DNA of 64,000 bases from Streptomyces spectabilis. Lineage in GTDB: Bacteria > Actinomycetota > Actinomycetes > Streptomycetales > Streptomycetaceae. The stretch is from the NCBI RefSeq assembly GCF_008704795.1, contig NZ_CP023690.1, forward strand, positions 5,962,501 through 6,026,500, in the 5' to 3' direction. Within the stretch, counting starts at the first letter, position 1; the number at the start of each line of letters is the position of its first letter. Positions 1 to 7,982 of the stretch are shown here, one piece after another. A program made the translations under genes and the position numbers. The notes under the pieces were generated by a model. The model searched no databases. It was not told where the DNA came from and was given only the letters and a program-made list of their open reading frames with translations.

Positions 1-283
1 CCGCCCACTCGGCGTCCCGGGCGAGCTGCGCCTCGGCGCCGTTCCAGCCGCTCACGCGGTAGCGCACGACGTGGGCCGCGAGCCCGTCGGCACGCCCGGC
101 GCGGGCGAGCCGCCGACCCAGGGGCCGCACCGCCGACGCGGCGAGGAACGACGGCCTGCGGGCCGAAGCCGCGTGCCCGCCCGGCAGGAGCAGCACCACC
201 GCGCTCACCGTCGAGGGGCGCGTGCCGATCACACGCCCGAGCCTGGCCGTGCGCGCCGGACGCGATGTCGCTTGCTGAGCCAT
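1..283 (-). CDS. alpha/beta hydrolase family protein, N-terminal part (cut by window edge)
   Basis: The frame opens with ATG at 283 and is still open at base 1, so only about 94 N-terminal residues are visible. Residues 28-37 (AVVLLLPGGH) form the first core strand and the oxyanion-hole loop of an alpha/beta hydrolase, and a second strand with VVRYRV-GWNG follows about 50 residues later. The nucleophile elbow and the rest of the triad lie outside the window. It is divergent from the adenosine deaminase gene. The fold is reasonably clear; the substrate cannot be told. Confidence 0.6.
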   Translation of the reverse strand, partial: MAQQATSRPARTARLGRVIGTRPSTVSAVVLLLPGGHAASARRPSFLAASAVRPLGRRLARAGRADGLAAHVVRYRVSGWNGAEAQLARDAEWA

Positions 284-357
284 GGCAGAACAGTGTCAGA
301 AGTCCCTGTGGATGCCACCCGTCCGCCTGGTCACTGTTACGTATCGACCAGTGAGTT

Positions 358-369
358 CTACGCGCGTAG
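358..369. promoter_or_regulatory. 12-bp palindrome CTACGCGCGTAG, putative operator of add
   Basis: A perfect palindrome ends 16 nt before the adenosine deaminase start codon. The identical 12-mer recurs before deoC (11814-11825) and before the purine nucleoside phosphorylase gene (19310-19321), and I found it nowhere else in the window. Position and shared function point to a repressor site for nucleoside catabolism. The protein that binds it is not known to me. Confidence 0.7.
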
Positions 370-385
370 GCGTTAGAGTGCGGAA

Positions 386-1579
386 ATGACGAGCCAGATC
401 AGGAAGATCACTGAAGGAAGCGGTCACACGGGCCGTGGCACCGCCCCGGGAGTCCCGGACTCCGAGCAGATCCGCCGCGCCCCCAAGGTCCTGCTCCACG
501 ACCACCTCGACGGCGGCCTGCGCCCCGGCACCATCGTCGACCTCGCCCGCGAGAGCGGCTACGAGGGCCTCCCCGAGACCGACCCCGACAAGCTCGGCGT
601 CTGGTTCCGCGAGGCCGCCGACTCCGGCTCCCTGGAGCGGTACCTGGAGACGTTCGCGCACACCTGCGCCGTGATGCAGACCAAGGACGCCCTCAAGCGC
701 GTCGCCGCCGAGTGCGCCGAGGACCTCGCCGAGGACGGCGTCGTCTACGCCGAGGTCCGCTACGCCCCGGAGCAGCACCTGGAGGCCGGACTCACCCTCG
801 AAGAGGTCGTCGAGGCCGTCAACGAGGGCTTCCGCGAGGGCGAGCGCCGCGCCCGGGCGAACGGCCACCGCATCCGCGTGGGCGCCCTGCTCACCGCCAT
901 GCGGCACGCCGCCCGCGCCCTGGAGATCGCCGAACTCGCCAACCGCTACCGCGACTCGGGCGTCGTCGGCTTCGACATCGCGGGCGCCGAGGCGGGCTTC
1001 CCTCCCACCCGCCACCTCGACGCCTTCGAGTACCTGAAGCGCGAGAACAACCACTTCACGATCCACGCCGGTGAGGCCTTCGGCCTGCCCTCGATCTGGC
1101 AGGCCCTCCAGTGGTGCGGCGCCGACCGCCTCGGCCACGGCGTGCGCATCATCGACGACATCAAGGTCGACGACGACGGCACCGTGCAGCTCGGCCGCCT
1201 CGCCTCGTACGTGCGCGACAAGCGCATCCCGCTGGAGCTGTGCCCCAGCTCGAACCTCCAGACCGGCGCGGCCAGTTCGTACGCCGAGCACCCGATCGGC
1301 CTGTTGCGCAAGCTGCACTTCCGGGCGACCGTCAACACCGACAACCGCCTGATGTCCGGCACCAGCATGAGCCGCGAGTTCGAGCACCTGGTCGGCACCT
1401 TCGGCTACACGCTCGACGACATGCAGTGGTTCACCGTCAATGCCATGAAGTCGGCGTTCATTCCTTTCGATGAACGCCTCGCGATGATCAATGACGTGAT
1501 CAAGCCCGGCTATGCGGAGCTCAAGTCCGAATGGCTGTTCCGCCAGACCGCCTCCACCAGCGGATCCGTCGACAGCTAA
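386..1579 (+). CDS. add: adenosine deaminase
   Basis: Zinc-dependent deamination of adenosine/deoxyadenosine to inosine/deoxyinosine in cytoplasmic purine salvage; the products feed the phosphorylase encoded further on. The 397-residue protein has the family's metal and catalytic residues: HDHLDG (H38, H40), HAGE (H227, E230), H251 in LGHGVR and D319 in NTDN. The second Asp of the usual NTDD motif is Asn here, which I recall as common in Streptomyces homologues. The ATG at 386 follows the palindrome at 358-369, and a hairpin terminator lies after the stop. A poorly conserved extension of about 30 residues precedes the barrel. Confidence 0.95.
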   Translation: MTSQIRKITEGSGHTGRGTAPGVPDSEQIRRAPKVLLHDHLDGGLRPGTIVDLARESGYEGLPETDPDKLGVWFREAADSGSLERYLETFAHTCAVMQTKDALKRVAAECAEDLAEDGVVYAEVRYAPEQHLEAGLTLEEVVEAVNEGFREGERRARANGHRIRVGALLTAMRHAARALEIAELANRYRDSGVVGFDIAGAEAGFPPTRHLDAFEYLKRENNHFTIHAGEAFGLPSIWQALQWCGADRLGHGVRIIDDIKVDDDGTVQLGRLASYVRDKRIPLELCPSSNLQTGAASSYAEHPIGLLRKLHFRATVNTDNRLMSGTSMSREFEHLVGTFGYTLDDMQWFTVNAMKSAFIPFDERLAMINDVIKPGYAELKSEWLFRQTASTSGSVDS

Positions 1580-1599
1580 GCGGATTTTGTACGTCAATG

Positions 1600-1632
1600 A
1601 AGCGGCCGGGAGTACCCACTTCCGGCCGCTTT
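1600..1632 (+). terminator. hairpin terminator after add
   Basis: Stem AGCGGCCGG (1601-1609) pairs with CCGGCCGCT (1622-1630) around a 12-nt loop, about 20 nt after the add stop codon. Confidence 0.65.
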
Positions 1633-1710
1633 CGGCTGTTTGCGGCCCGGGCTTGAGGGTGTTTAACGTCGGGGACCGCTCAACGCCCCCGTAGCAAGGA
1701 CGCATTGAAG

Positions 1711-2175
1711 ATGAAGCAGTCTGCCGTCAAGACCCTCGGTGTCGCCGCGCTCGGTGCCGCCTTCGCCGCCGTCGGCGCGGGCGCCGCGAACGCGGCCCCG
1801 GCCACCGTCCCCGACCCCTCCACCGCCCTGGAGACCGTCACCACGACGCTGCCGCTCGACCGGGCCGCGAGCACGCTGCCCGCCGGTGCGCCCGAGTCCC
1901 TCGCCGCGGGTCAGGGCGCCCTCACGACCGGCCTGACCGCCGCCCAGCCCGCCGTCGAGAACTTCGTCGGGTCGCTGTCGACCAAGACCCTGGAGACCAC
2001 GGCCGCCGAAGCCCTCGAGCAGGGCGACGACGAGGGTGAGGACGGCACCAAGGCGGCCAAGCCGAAGCCCGCCGCCCCGGGGGCCAACCCGGTGGGCCAG
2101 CTGCTCGGCGGCCTGCCCACGGGGCCCGTCGCGACGCAGGGCCTGCCGACGCAGGGCCTGGGCCTGCCGCTCTGA
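1711..2175 (+). CDS. small secreted protein of unknown function
   Basis: 154 residues. A clear Sec signal peptide (MKQSAVK, then an Ala-rich hydrophobic stretch ending ANAAPA) precedes a mature region rich in Ala, Thr and Leu, an acidic-basic segment around residues 110-120, and a Gly/Leu/Pro-rich tail (GQLLGGLP repeated as GLPTQGLGLPL). AAGGA at 1696-1700 fits the ATG at 1711 better than the in-frame TTG at 1705. I recognise no enzymatic domain. The gene at 7983 on the other side of the afsQ/sigQ cluster has the same build, so the two may be distant paralogues exported to the cell surface. Confidence 0.75.
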   Translation: MKQSAVKTLGVAALGAAFAAVGAGAANAAPATVPDPSTALETVTTTLPLDRAASTLPAGAPESLAAGQGALTTGLTAAQPAVENFVGSLSTKTLETTAAEALEQGDDEGEDGTKAAKPKPAAPGANPVGQLLGGLPTGPVATQGLPTQGLGLPL

Positions 2176-2193
2176 CGGCAGCCGCACACGACT

Positions 2194-2224
2194 GACGGGG
2201 CGCACCCTTGGGGTGCGCCCCGTC
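2194..2224. terminator. bidirectional hairpin terminator
   Basis: A perfect 14-bp stem, GACGGGGCGCACCC (2194-2207) with its complement at 2211-2224, closes a 3-nt loop. It sits between the convergent secreted-protein and PspC genes and can serve both. Confidence 0.8.
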
Positions 2225-2242
2225 GTCGTACGCGCACGGGGG

Positions 2243-2446
2243 TCACCAGGCGGTCTTCGCCTTGGCGCCCTCCTTCGGCAGCAGCACCCACAGTGCGATG
2301 TACAGCAGGAACTGCGGGCCGGGCAGCAGACAGGAGAGCACGAAGATCACGCGCATCGTGGTCGCCGAGGTGCCGAAGCGGCGGGCGAGGGCAGCGCACA
2401 CGCCGCCGATCATGCGGCCGTCGGCGGGGCGGACAAGGGCGGTCAT
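2243..2446 (-). CDS. PspC domain protein
   Basis: 67 residues forming little more than one PspC domain: a basic amphipathic start (PADGRMIGGVCAALARRFG), a short turn and a hydrophobic helix (FLLYIALWVLLP). In phage-shock systems PspC is an inner-membrane protein linked to envelope stress; in actinomycetes short stand-alone copies like this one are common and their role is unclear. An AAGGAG box lies 5 nt before the ATG at 2446. There are no obvious operon partners. Confidence 0.85.
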   Translation of the reverse strand: MTALVRPADGRMIGGVCAALARRFGTSATTMRVIFVLSCLLPGPQFLLYIALWVLLPKEGAKAKTAW

Positions 2447-2548
2447 GGTGGCTCCTTCATGGACCGTGGTCGGGTCGTCGGTCGGGCCCCGGCTCTCCGG
2501 TAGCCCGATGACTCCACGGTAGGAGCGGCGGACGGCCGCGGCATCGGG

Positions 2549-3106
2549 CTAGGGGGCGATGCCGACCCTGGGAATCTTCGGGGTCGCCCCCTGAGGGGCC
2601 TCGTCCCGCGTGCGGCGCGCCCGGGGCCGCACACAGCGGCGGCGGCGAAGGCGGGCCCGCGCCGCGGGCACCACGGCGAGATGGGCGAGCCCCACGCCCA
2701 CGGTGTTCAGGAGCAGCGAGTCCACGTCCACGACCTGCCCGGGCACACCGGTCTGCAGCAGTTCGATGGCGAGCGAGAGCAGGGCGCCCGCCGCGACCGT
2801 ACGGGCGAGGGAGGCCAGCGGCGACACGTCCAGGCGGCCGCCCACCAGCGGCAGCAGCACCCCCAGGGGCGCGAGCAGCAGCAGCGCGCCGCCGATCTGC
2901 CGTGCCGCCTGCTCGGGGCCGCGCTCCAGGTCCGCCTTGATGCCCGCCAGCGGCTCCAGGTTCGCGGCGCTCACCCAGGGCACGTCCAGCGGCCGCAGCG
3001 TGATCCACGCGACGACCAGGAGATGCGCGACGAGGAGGACCCCTCCCGCCGCGCGCAAGCGAATGGCGGCACCGCGCCCGCCCGAGCCTTGACGCACGCT
3101 CCCCAA
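2549..3106 (-). CDS. VanZ-like membrane protein
   Basis: 185 residues with four hydrophobic segments and the VanZ-family signature near the C-terminus (ELLQ...P...DVDSLLLNTVG). VanZ was named for low-level teicoplanin resistance in the enterococcal van cluster, but most actinobacterial homologues have no proven role. The tail is strongly basic (RARLRRRR). The start is uncertain: TTG at 3106 is the longest reading, GTG at 3097 is equally possible, and neither has a well-placed ribosome binding site. It is not linked to other glycopeptide resistance genes. Confidence 0.8.
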   Translation of the reverse strand: MGSVRQGSGGRGAAIRLRAAGGVLLVAHLLVVAWITLRPLDVPWVSAANLEPLAGIKADLERGPEQAARQIGGALLLLAPLGVLLPLVGGRLDVSPLASLARTVAAGALLSLAIELLQTGVPGQVVDVDSLLLNTVGVGLAHLAVVPAARARLRRRRCVRPRARRTRDEAPQGATPKIPRVGIAP

Positions 3107-3187
3107 GACGCGTCGGGCGGCGGGATCGGTTCCGCGCGAGTAATAACGGGCGGTCGCCCGGGACGCCGCGTGGCGCGAAACGGCCCC

Positions 3188-3793
3188 TCAGGACTCCAGC
3201 GCCCGGGAGGGCGGCGGCACCGTGCCGGGCCGGTCCCTGGCCTCCGGAGTGCATTCGTAGCGCCGCAGCGCCGTGCCCGCGGGGCCGCCCAGAATGACGG
3301 ACCCGCCGTCGGACGCGGCACTGTCCGCGTACGTGCACACCAGCTGCGCGAGCGCGGCCGTCGGCAGCTCCTGGGGCTGCCTGCTGAGCCGCAGGGCCTC
3401 GTTCGGATCGGCCGGGCGCGGCCCGGTGACCGTGATGCCGCGGCGCAGCTCCGTCGCGTACCCGGCCTGCCGCTCGTCCTCCGAGGGCGGTGTGGACAGC
3501 TCGTTCAGGAGAGCCTGCGCGATGCGCGCGCGGTCCGTGCCCGTGCGGTCCGTGGGGATGCGCACCGTCCGGTCGACGGCGACCAGCCGGCCCGCGCACA
3601 GCAGGAAGATCTGCACGGGCACGCCGGTCGCCTGGTCGCGGGCCGAGATCCCGGAAGCCGCTGCGCCGCACGGCACCCGCGAGGGCGCGGCGCCGAAGTC
3701 GGTGGGCACCTCGGTGGAGCGGATGCCGCAGCCGGTGAGCACGGAGGCGAGCGCGGCGGTGGCGAGCACGGCGCGGAGCCGTCGCCTGGTCAT
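3188..3793 (-). CDS. lipoprotein of the afsQ operon (GerMN-like)
   Basis: 201 residues with an N-terminal lipobox (LTGC, Cys22), so it is probably anchored outside the membrane. The mature part (VQIFLLCAGRLVAVDR, then RARIAQALLNEL and a Thr-Leu-Arg segment) resembles the GerMN domain of spore-germination and LpqB lipoproteins; this match is by eye. Its ATG overlaps the afsQ2 stop (ATGA), so it is translationally coupled to the sensor kinase. A lipoprotein at this place is conserved in the S. coelicolor afsQ locus and may tune AfsQ2 signal input. Confidence 0.85.
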   Translation of the reverse strand: MTRRRLRAVLATAALASVLTGCGIRSTEVPTDFGAAPSRVPCGAAASGISARDQATGVPVQIFLLCAGRLVAVDRTVRIPTDRTGTDRARIAQALLNELSTPPSEDERQAGYATELRRGITVTGPRPADPNEALRLSRQPQELPTAALAQLVCTYADSAASDGGSVILGGPAGTALRRYECTPEARDRPGTVPPPSRALES

Positions 3794-5391
3794 GTCTCTT
3801 CCTTGCCTTCCTCGGAACGGTCCGCGGCCTGCCCGGCCTGGTTCTGCTCCGCCCGCTCCGGCTCCCGCTCCGCCGTCAGCGGCGAGGCGTCGCGCGGCAG
3901 GCGCAGCGTGAACACCGCGCCTCCGGCGGACGAGTTCGCGGCCGTGATCTCGCCCCCGTGGATGTGCGCGTTCTCCAGGGCGATGGACAGGCCGAGGCCA
4001 CTGCCCTCCGAGCGCGGCCGGGAGGCGCTGGCCTTGTAGAAGCGGTCGAAGACGTGCGGCAGGACGTCCTCGGGGATGCCCGGGCCGCCGTCCTTGACGG
4101 AGATGACCAGGCTGTCGCCGTCGAGGCGCACCGACACCTTCACCGGGGAGCCGCCGTGCTTGAGCGCGTTGCCGATGAGGTTCGCCAGGATCACGTCCAG
4201 GCGGCGCGGGTCGAGGAGGACCATGATGCCGCGCTCGGCGTCCAGGTCGACGGCGTCCAGCCAGGCGCGGGCGTCGATGCACGCCGTGATCTGGTCGGCG
4301 ATGTCGACGTGGTCGAGGACGAGGCGAGCGGTGCCCGCGTCGAAGCGGGTCACCTCCATCAGATTCTCCACCAGGTCGTTCAGGCGCCGGGTCTCGCTGA
4401 CCACGAGCCGGACCGCGGGCTCGATCATCGGATCGACACTGCCCGTCTCGGCGTCCAGCTCCTCCTCCAGGACCTCCGTCACCGCCGTGATGGCGGTCAG
4501 CGGGGTCCGCAGCTCGTGCGACATGTCCGCCACGAAGCGCCGGCTCGCCTCGTCGCGGGCGCTCATGTCCGCGACCTTCTTCTCCAGGTTCTCGGCCGTG
4601 CGGTTGAACGTACGCGAGAGGTCCGCGAGCTCGTCCGTGCCCGACACCCTGAGCCGGGTGTCCAGCTTGCCCTCGCCGAGGCGGCGCGCGGCGACTCCGA
4701 GCCGGTGCACCGGTTTCAGAACGGTCGTCGCGGCCGCCTGCGCGAGCAGCGCGGAACCCACGAGCGCGAGCGCCGTCGCGATCGCGAGCGACCAGCCGAG
4801 CGAACTGAGGTCCTTGGCCTCCGGTTCGAGCGACTTGAGCATGTAGCCGGTCGGCCCGCCCCCGACGATCTTCGTACCGCCGACGAGGTACGGAGTGCCG
4901 TGTTCGACCGTCCGCTGCCAGTACAGGTGGTACGGGCTCTTGTTGCCGTCGGAGAGCCGCTGCTGCTTCTTCACGGCCTCGCGCAGCGCCTTCGGCACCT
5001 TGGCGAGCGTGAACGCGTCCAGGTCGGAGTAGCCGTAGACCATCTCGCCCTGGGCGTTCTCGCCGACCAGGAGCACGCTGTAGCGCTGGCTGCTCTTGGC
5101 CATCTGCCCGGCGGCCGCCTGCAGCGCGTCCTGCGTCGGGTTCGGCGGCAGCGCGCCCGCGCGGGTCTGCATCTGCTGCCGGAAGTCCTTGAGCGCGGCG
5201 TCCTGCGCACGCGTCAGGACGGCCTCGCGGTTCAGCCAGTACGCGATGCCGGAGGCGGACACCGCCGCCGTCAGGGCCACCAGGGCGAAGACGACGACGA
5301 GCCGCAGGCGCAGACTCGTGAAGCGCAGGCCGGACCAGATCGCCTTGCGGGCCGCGGGCAGACCGCGGAGCTTGTCGTGCGGTGGGGTCAC
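3790..5391 (-). CDS. afsQ2: two-component sensor histidine kinase AfsQ2
   Basis: 533 residues. A first membrane helix at about 31-52, an extracytoplasmic sensor region to about 195, a second helix at 198-221, then HAMP (about 222-275), a HisKA domain with phospho-acceptor H292 (ADMSHELRTPLTA) and an HATPase_c domain with N box (NLIGNALKHG), G1 (DGGPGIP) and G2 (GSGLGLSIA). In S. coelicolor AfsQ1/AfsQ2 control antibiotic production and development on particular nitrogen sources such as glutamate. The start is GTG at 5391, overlapping the afsQ1 stop (GTGA); the length fits the known protein. The acidic C-terminal tail carries no domain. Confidence 0.95.
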   Translation of the reverse strand: MTPPHDKLRGLPAARKAIWSGLRFTSLRLRLVVVFALVALTAAVSASGIAYWLNREAVLTRAQDAALKDFRQQMQTRAGALPPNPTQDALQAAAGQMAKSSQRYSVLLVGENAQGEMVYGYSDLDAFTLAKVPKALREAVKKQQRLSDGNKSPYHLYWQRTVEHGTPYLVGGTKIVGGGPTGYMLKSLEPEAKDLSSLGWSLAIATALALVGSALLAQAAATTVLKPVHRLGVAARRLGEGKLDTRLRVSGTDELADLSRTFNRTAENLEKKVADMSARDEASRRFVADMSHELRTPLTAITAVTEVLEEELDAETGSVDPMIEPAVRLVVSETRRLNDLVENLMEVTRFDAGTARLVLDHVDIADQITACIDARAWLDAVDLDAERGIMVLLDPRRLDVILANLIGNALKHGGSPVKVSVRLDGDSLVISVKDGGPGIPEDVLPHVFDRFYKASASRPRSEGSGLGLSIALENAHIHGGEITAANSSAGGAVFTLRLPRDASPLTAEREPERAEQNQAGQAADRSEEGKEET

Positions 5392-6065
5392 TGAGGCGTG
5401 TCCAGCCGGTAGCCCACGCCACGCACCGTGCGGATCAGCGTCGGCGAGGACGGCACGTCCTCGACCTTGGCGCGCAGCCGCTGCACACACGCGTCCACGA
5501 GCCGCGAGTCGCCCAGGTAGTCGTGCTCCCACACCAGACGGAGGAGCTGCTGGCGCGACAGGGCCTGGCCGGGACGGCGGCTCAGCTCCAGGAGCAGGCG
5601 CAGCTCGGTCGGCGTGAGCTGGAGGTCCTCGCCGTTCTTCGTCACCGTCATCGCCGCGCGGTCGATCACGAGGGAACCGAACGTCGCCGCGTCGTTCGCC
5701 TCGCGCTCGCCGCGGCGGAGCACCGCCCGGATCCGGGCGTCGAGCACGCGCCCCTGCACGGGCTTGACCACGTAGTCGTCGGCGCCCGACTCCAGGCCCA
5801 CGACCACGTCGATGTCGTCGCTGCGCGCGGTGAGGAGGATGATCGGCAACTGGTCGGTGCGCCGGATGCGACGGCACACCTCGAAGCCGTCGATGCCGGG
5901 CAGCATCACGTCCAGCACGATCAGGTCCGGCCGCTGCTCGCTCAGGAGCTTCAGGCCGTCCTCGCCGGTGGCAGCAGTGGCCACCCGATGGCCCTGGCGC
6001 GTCAGTGAGAGCTCCAGGGCCGTCCGGATGGCGTCGTCGTCCTCGATCAGCAACAGGGAAGGCAC
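5388..6065 (-). CDS. afsQ1: response regulator AfsQ1 (OmpR/PhoB family)
   Basis: Receiver domain (acidic pocket EDDD, phospho-acceptor in LIVLDVMLPG, K in VKPV) followed by a winged-helix DNA-binding domain (TPTELRLLLEL...VRGVGYRL). With the GTG start at 6065 the protein has 225 residues and the phosphorylated Asp is residue 52, which agrees with the D52 used in published AfsQ1 work. An ATG three codons upstream at 6074 has a nearer GGGA box and is an alternative. It is the first gene of the afsQ1-afsQ2-lipoprotein operon and is divergent from sigQ. A site matching its binding consensus lies at 6180-6195. Confidence 0.95.
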   Translation of the reverse strand: MPSLLLIEDDDAIRTALELSLTRQGHRVATAATGEDGLKLLSEQRPDLIVLDVMLPGIDGFEVCRRIRRTDQLPIILLTARSDDIDVVVGLESGADDYVVKPVQGRVLDARIRAVLRRGEREANDAATFGSLVIDRAAMTVTKNGEDLQLTPTELRLLLELSRRPGQALSRQQLLRLVWEHDYLGDSRLVDACVQRLRAKVEDVPSSPTLIRTVRGVGYRLDTPQ

Positions 6066-6179
6066 GAACGTCATTCTGTCCCATGGCGCGGGCGCAGTTC
6101 GACTGTTGGCGGGCGTCTCACACCGCACCCACACGAGCGAATGCCGCAACCGATCTTGAACAGGACCCCACGAACCCCT

Positions 6180-6195
6180 GTGACAGGCCTGTGAC
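6180..6195. promoter_or_regulatory. AfsQ1 binding site GTGAC-N6-GTGAC
   Basis: GTGAC (6180-6184), AGGCCT, GTGAC (6191-6195) matches exactly the direct-repeat consensus GTnAC-n6-GTnAC reported for S. coelicolor AfsQ1. It sits between afsQ1 and sigQ, about 83 nt before the sigQ start, consistent with the known AfsQ1 control of sigQ. Confidence 0.85.
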
Positions 6196-6277
6196 AGTCG
6201 GCGGACACCGCCATGAAGTCGCTCGTGCAGAGTTTTGGGCACACGGAAATCCCAGACTCCACGACGGGGGGCGCGAG

Positions 6278-7048
6278 ATGAACACGCTGCACAGCACCAG
6301 CTCGAGCGCAGTTGTCACGCGTCTGCACGACCTGGGGCGGAGTTCTGAGAAGCACGAGAAGTCCGGTGCCGTGAGCGGGCGGGGGTGCGCTCGCGGCACC
6401 GGGCGTCAGCACACCGCGGCTGCGAAGCCGGGCCGCCAGGCCTATATGACGGTGGTTGACGCGCTCAAGGGCGGCAGCGATGGGGGAGCCGCGTACAGGG
6501 AGGAATCGGGGGAGCGGACGTCCCGGTCGGAGGCCGAGTTCACGGCCTACGTCCAGGAGCGCCGCGCCTCCCTGTACGCCACCGCCTACCACCTGACCGG
6601 CGACCGTTTCGAGGCCGAGGACCTGCTGCAGAGCGCCCTGTTCTCGACGTACCGCGCCTGGGACAGGATCAGCGACAAGGCCGCCGTCGGCGGCTATCTG
6701 CGGCGCACCATGACCAATCTGCACATCAGCGCCTGGCGCCGCCGCAAGCTCAACGAGTACCCGACCGAGGAACTGCCGGAGACCGTCGGTGACACGGACG
6801 CGATGCGCGGCACCGAGCTGCGCGCCGTCCTGTGGCAGGCGCTCGCCCGGCTGCCCGAGCTCCAGCGCACCATGCTGGTCCTGCGCTACTACGAGGGCCG
6901 TACGGACCCGGAGATCGCGGACATCCTCGACATCAGTGTCGGCACGGTGAAGTCCAGCATCTGGCGCTCGCTGCGCCGGCTGCGCGAGGACGAGGTCCTC
7001 AGCTTCGGCCGTGACCAGGAGGAGTCCTTCGGCGAGTTGGTCGCCTGA
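6278..7048 (+). CDS. sigQ: RNA polymerase sigma factor SigQ (ECF, SigE-type)
   Basis: 256 residues. After about 85 residues with no recognisable fold come sigma region 2 (FTAYVQERRASLYATAYHL, then AEDLLQSALFSTYRAW) and region 4 (LPELQRTMLVLRYYEG, with the helix-turn-helix DPEIADILDISVGTVKSS). SigQ is divergent from afsQ1/afsQ2 and is described in S. coelicolor as an AfsQ1 target that antagonises AfsQ action on antibiotics and development. The ATG at 6278 follows a G-rich stretch (GGGGGGCGCGAG). An internal ATG at 6446 would remove most of the unusual N-terminal extension and cannot be excluded. Confidence 0.9.
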   Translation: MNTLHSTSSSAVVTRLHDLGRSSEKHEKSGAVSGRGCARGTGRQHTAAAKPGRQAYMTVVDALKGGSDGGAAYREESGERTSRSEAEFTAYVQERRASLYATAYHLTGDRFEAEDLLQSALFSTYRAWDRISDKAAVGGYLRRTMTNLHISAWRRRKLNEYPTEELPETVGDTDAMRGTELRAVLWQALARLPELQRTMLVLRYYEGRTDPEIADILDISVGTVKSSIWRSLRRLREDEVLSFGRDQEESFGELVA

Positions 7049-7065
7049 GGATAGGGGGCTGCCGC

Positions 7066-7140
7066 TCCTAGGGGGGAAGCGGCAGAAAGGGAGGGGAAGC
7101 ACGGGGGAAAGCGGGGATCACGGGGGATCCACGGGGGAAA
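7066..7140 (+). repeat. G-tract array after sigQ
   Basis: The G-rich strand holds a dense series of G runs of 4-6 separated by 2-6 nt, including three imperfect copies of CACGGGGGA (near 7100, 7119 and 7130). It lies between the sigQ stop codon and its terminator hairpin, so it would be transcribed as 3' untranslated RNA able to form G-quadruplexes. Confidence 0.5.
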
Positions 7141-7146
7141 CACTGC

Positions 7147-7179
7147 GGGACCGGAAGGCCGGGGGGTCTTTCCGGTCCC
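7147..7179. terminator. hairpin terminator of sigQ
   Basis: GGGACCGGAA (7147-7156) pairs with TTCCGGTCCC (7170-7179), followed by GCTCTTTT. It lies between convergent sigQ and the nucleoside-kinase-like gene. Confidence 0.7.
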
Positions 7180-7216
7180 GCTCTTTTCGCACGGTCCGAC
7201 GGTTTCCGGGGCGCGG

Positions 7217-7855
7217 CTACGCCGCGCCCGCGCGGGCCTTCACACACCGGCCCGCCGCCGCGGCGGCGACGCGGCCGAGGGCCTCCTCCTTGCCGCACGC
7301 GTGGGCGCCGAGGGCGGTCTGGCGGGCCACGATGGCGCGTTCGGCGCGCATCAGGCGCCAGCCGCGGCGCAGCAGGAACGGCACGGACTTGCGGCCCTCG
7401 CGCAGATCGCGCAGGAGCCGGCGCCGGAACGTCGTCGACGGCCGGCCGCGCAGACAGATCGCGTCCGCCAGGACGCCCAGCTCCCGGCAGCGGTCCACGA
7501 TGTCCGCGGCGAAGATGCCCTCGGCGATGAACAGCGGCGTGCGCTCGATGTCGAGCGCCTCCTCACCGACGCGCGCGCTCGTCGAGATGTCGTACACCGG
7601 CACACGCGTACGGCCCGTGCGGCACAGCTCCTCGATCGCCGCGACGGCGACGTCCGCGTCCCAGGACAGGGGGGAGTCCCAGTCGATGTCCGAGCTGCCC
7701 TCGACCAGCGGCAGCGAAGGGTCGGTCCCCTCCTTGTAGAAGTCGTCGAGACACAGGACGGGCAGCCCGCTGCGGGTGGCGAACGACGACTTGCCGGAGC
7801 CTGAAGGCCCGGTGAGCAGGACGACGCGCGTGGGTATCGGAGGATGGGAACTCAC
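7217..7855 (-). CDS. uridine kinase-like P-loop ATPase
   Basis: 212 residues with a Walker A motif GPSGSGKS (16-23), the DDFY motif (37-40) that in uridine kinases positions the nucleoside, and a later LRGRPSTTFRRR-LLRD basic segment of lid type. This places it in the uridine kinase/phosphoribulokinase-like group, where the reaction would be ATP-dependent phosphorylation of a nucleoside or similar small molecule. It is shorter and more divergent than true Udk, so the substrate is uncertain. The start is GTG at 7855. Its neighbours in nucleoside salvage make a pyrimidine nucleoside substrate attractive but unproven. Confidence 0.75.
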   Translation of the reverse strand: MSSHPPIPTRVVLLTGPSGSGKSSFATRSGLPVLCLDDFYKEGTDPSLPLVEGSSDIDWDSPLSWDADVAVAAIEELCRTGRTRVPVYDISTSARVGEEALDIERTPLFIAEGIFAADIVDRCRELGVLADAICLRGRPSTTFRRRLLRDLREGRKSVPFLLRRGWRLMRAERAIVARQTALGAHACGKEEALGRVAAAAAGRCVKARAGAA

Positions 7856-7982
7856 GAGAGAACAGTCTGCGGCATTCCGGTGGGGCGGGGGTCCGGCGGG
7901 GCGGGCTTTGGTCGGAATGTGCTTGCACGGCTACGCTGCGTGCGCGCACGGTTACTCACGGCGAGTTCGTTAGGTGGTCCAC

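Noticed and set aside
296..1705. Minus-strand open frame opposite adenosine deaminase
   Set aside because: It would cross the add promoter and terminator and has no recognisable domain.
3958..5394. Plus-strand open frame opposite afsQ2
   Set aside because: Antisense shadow produced by G/C third positions; the kinase motifs on the minus strand are unambiguous.
7011..7739. Plus-strand open frame overlapping the end of sigQ and the uridine kinase-like gene
   Set aside because: Arg/Ser-rich shadow frame that reads through the sigQ terminator; no homology-like segments.
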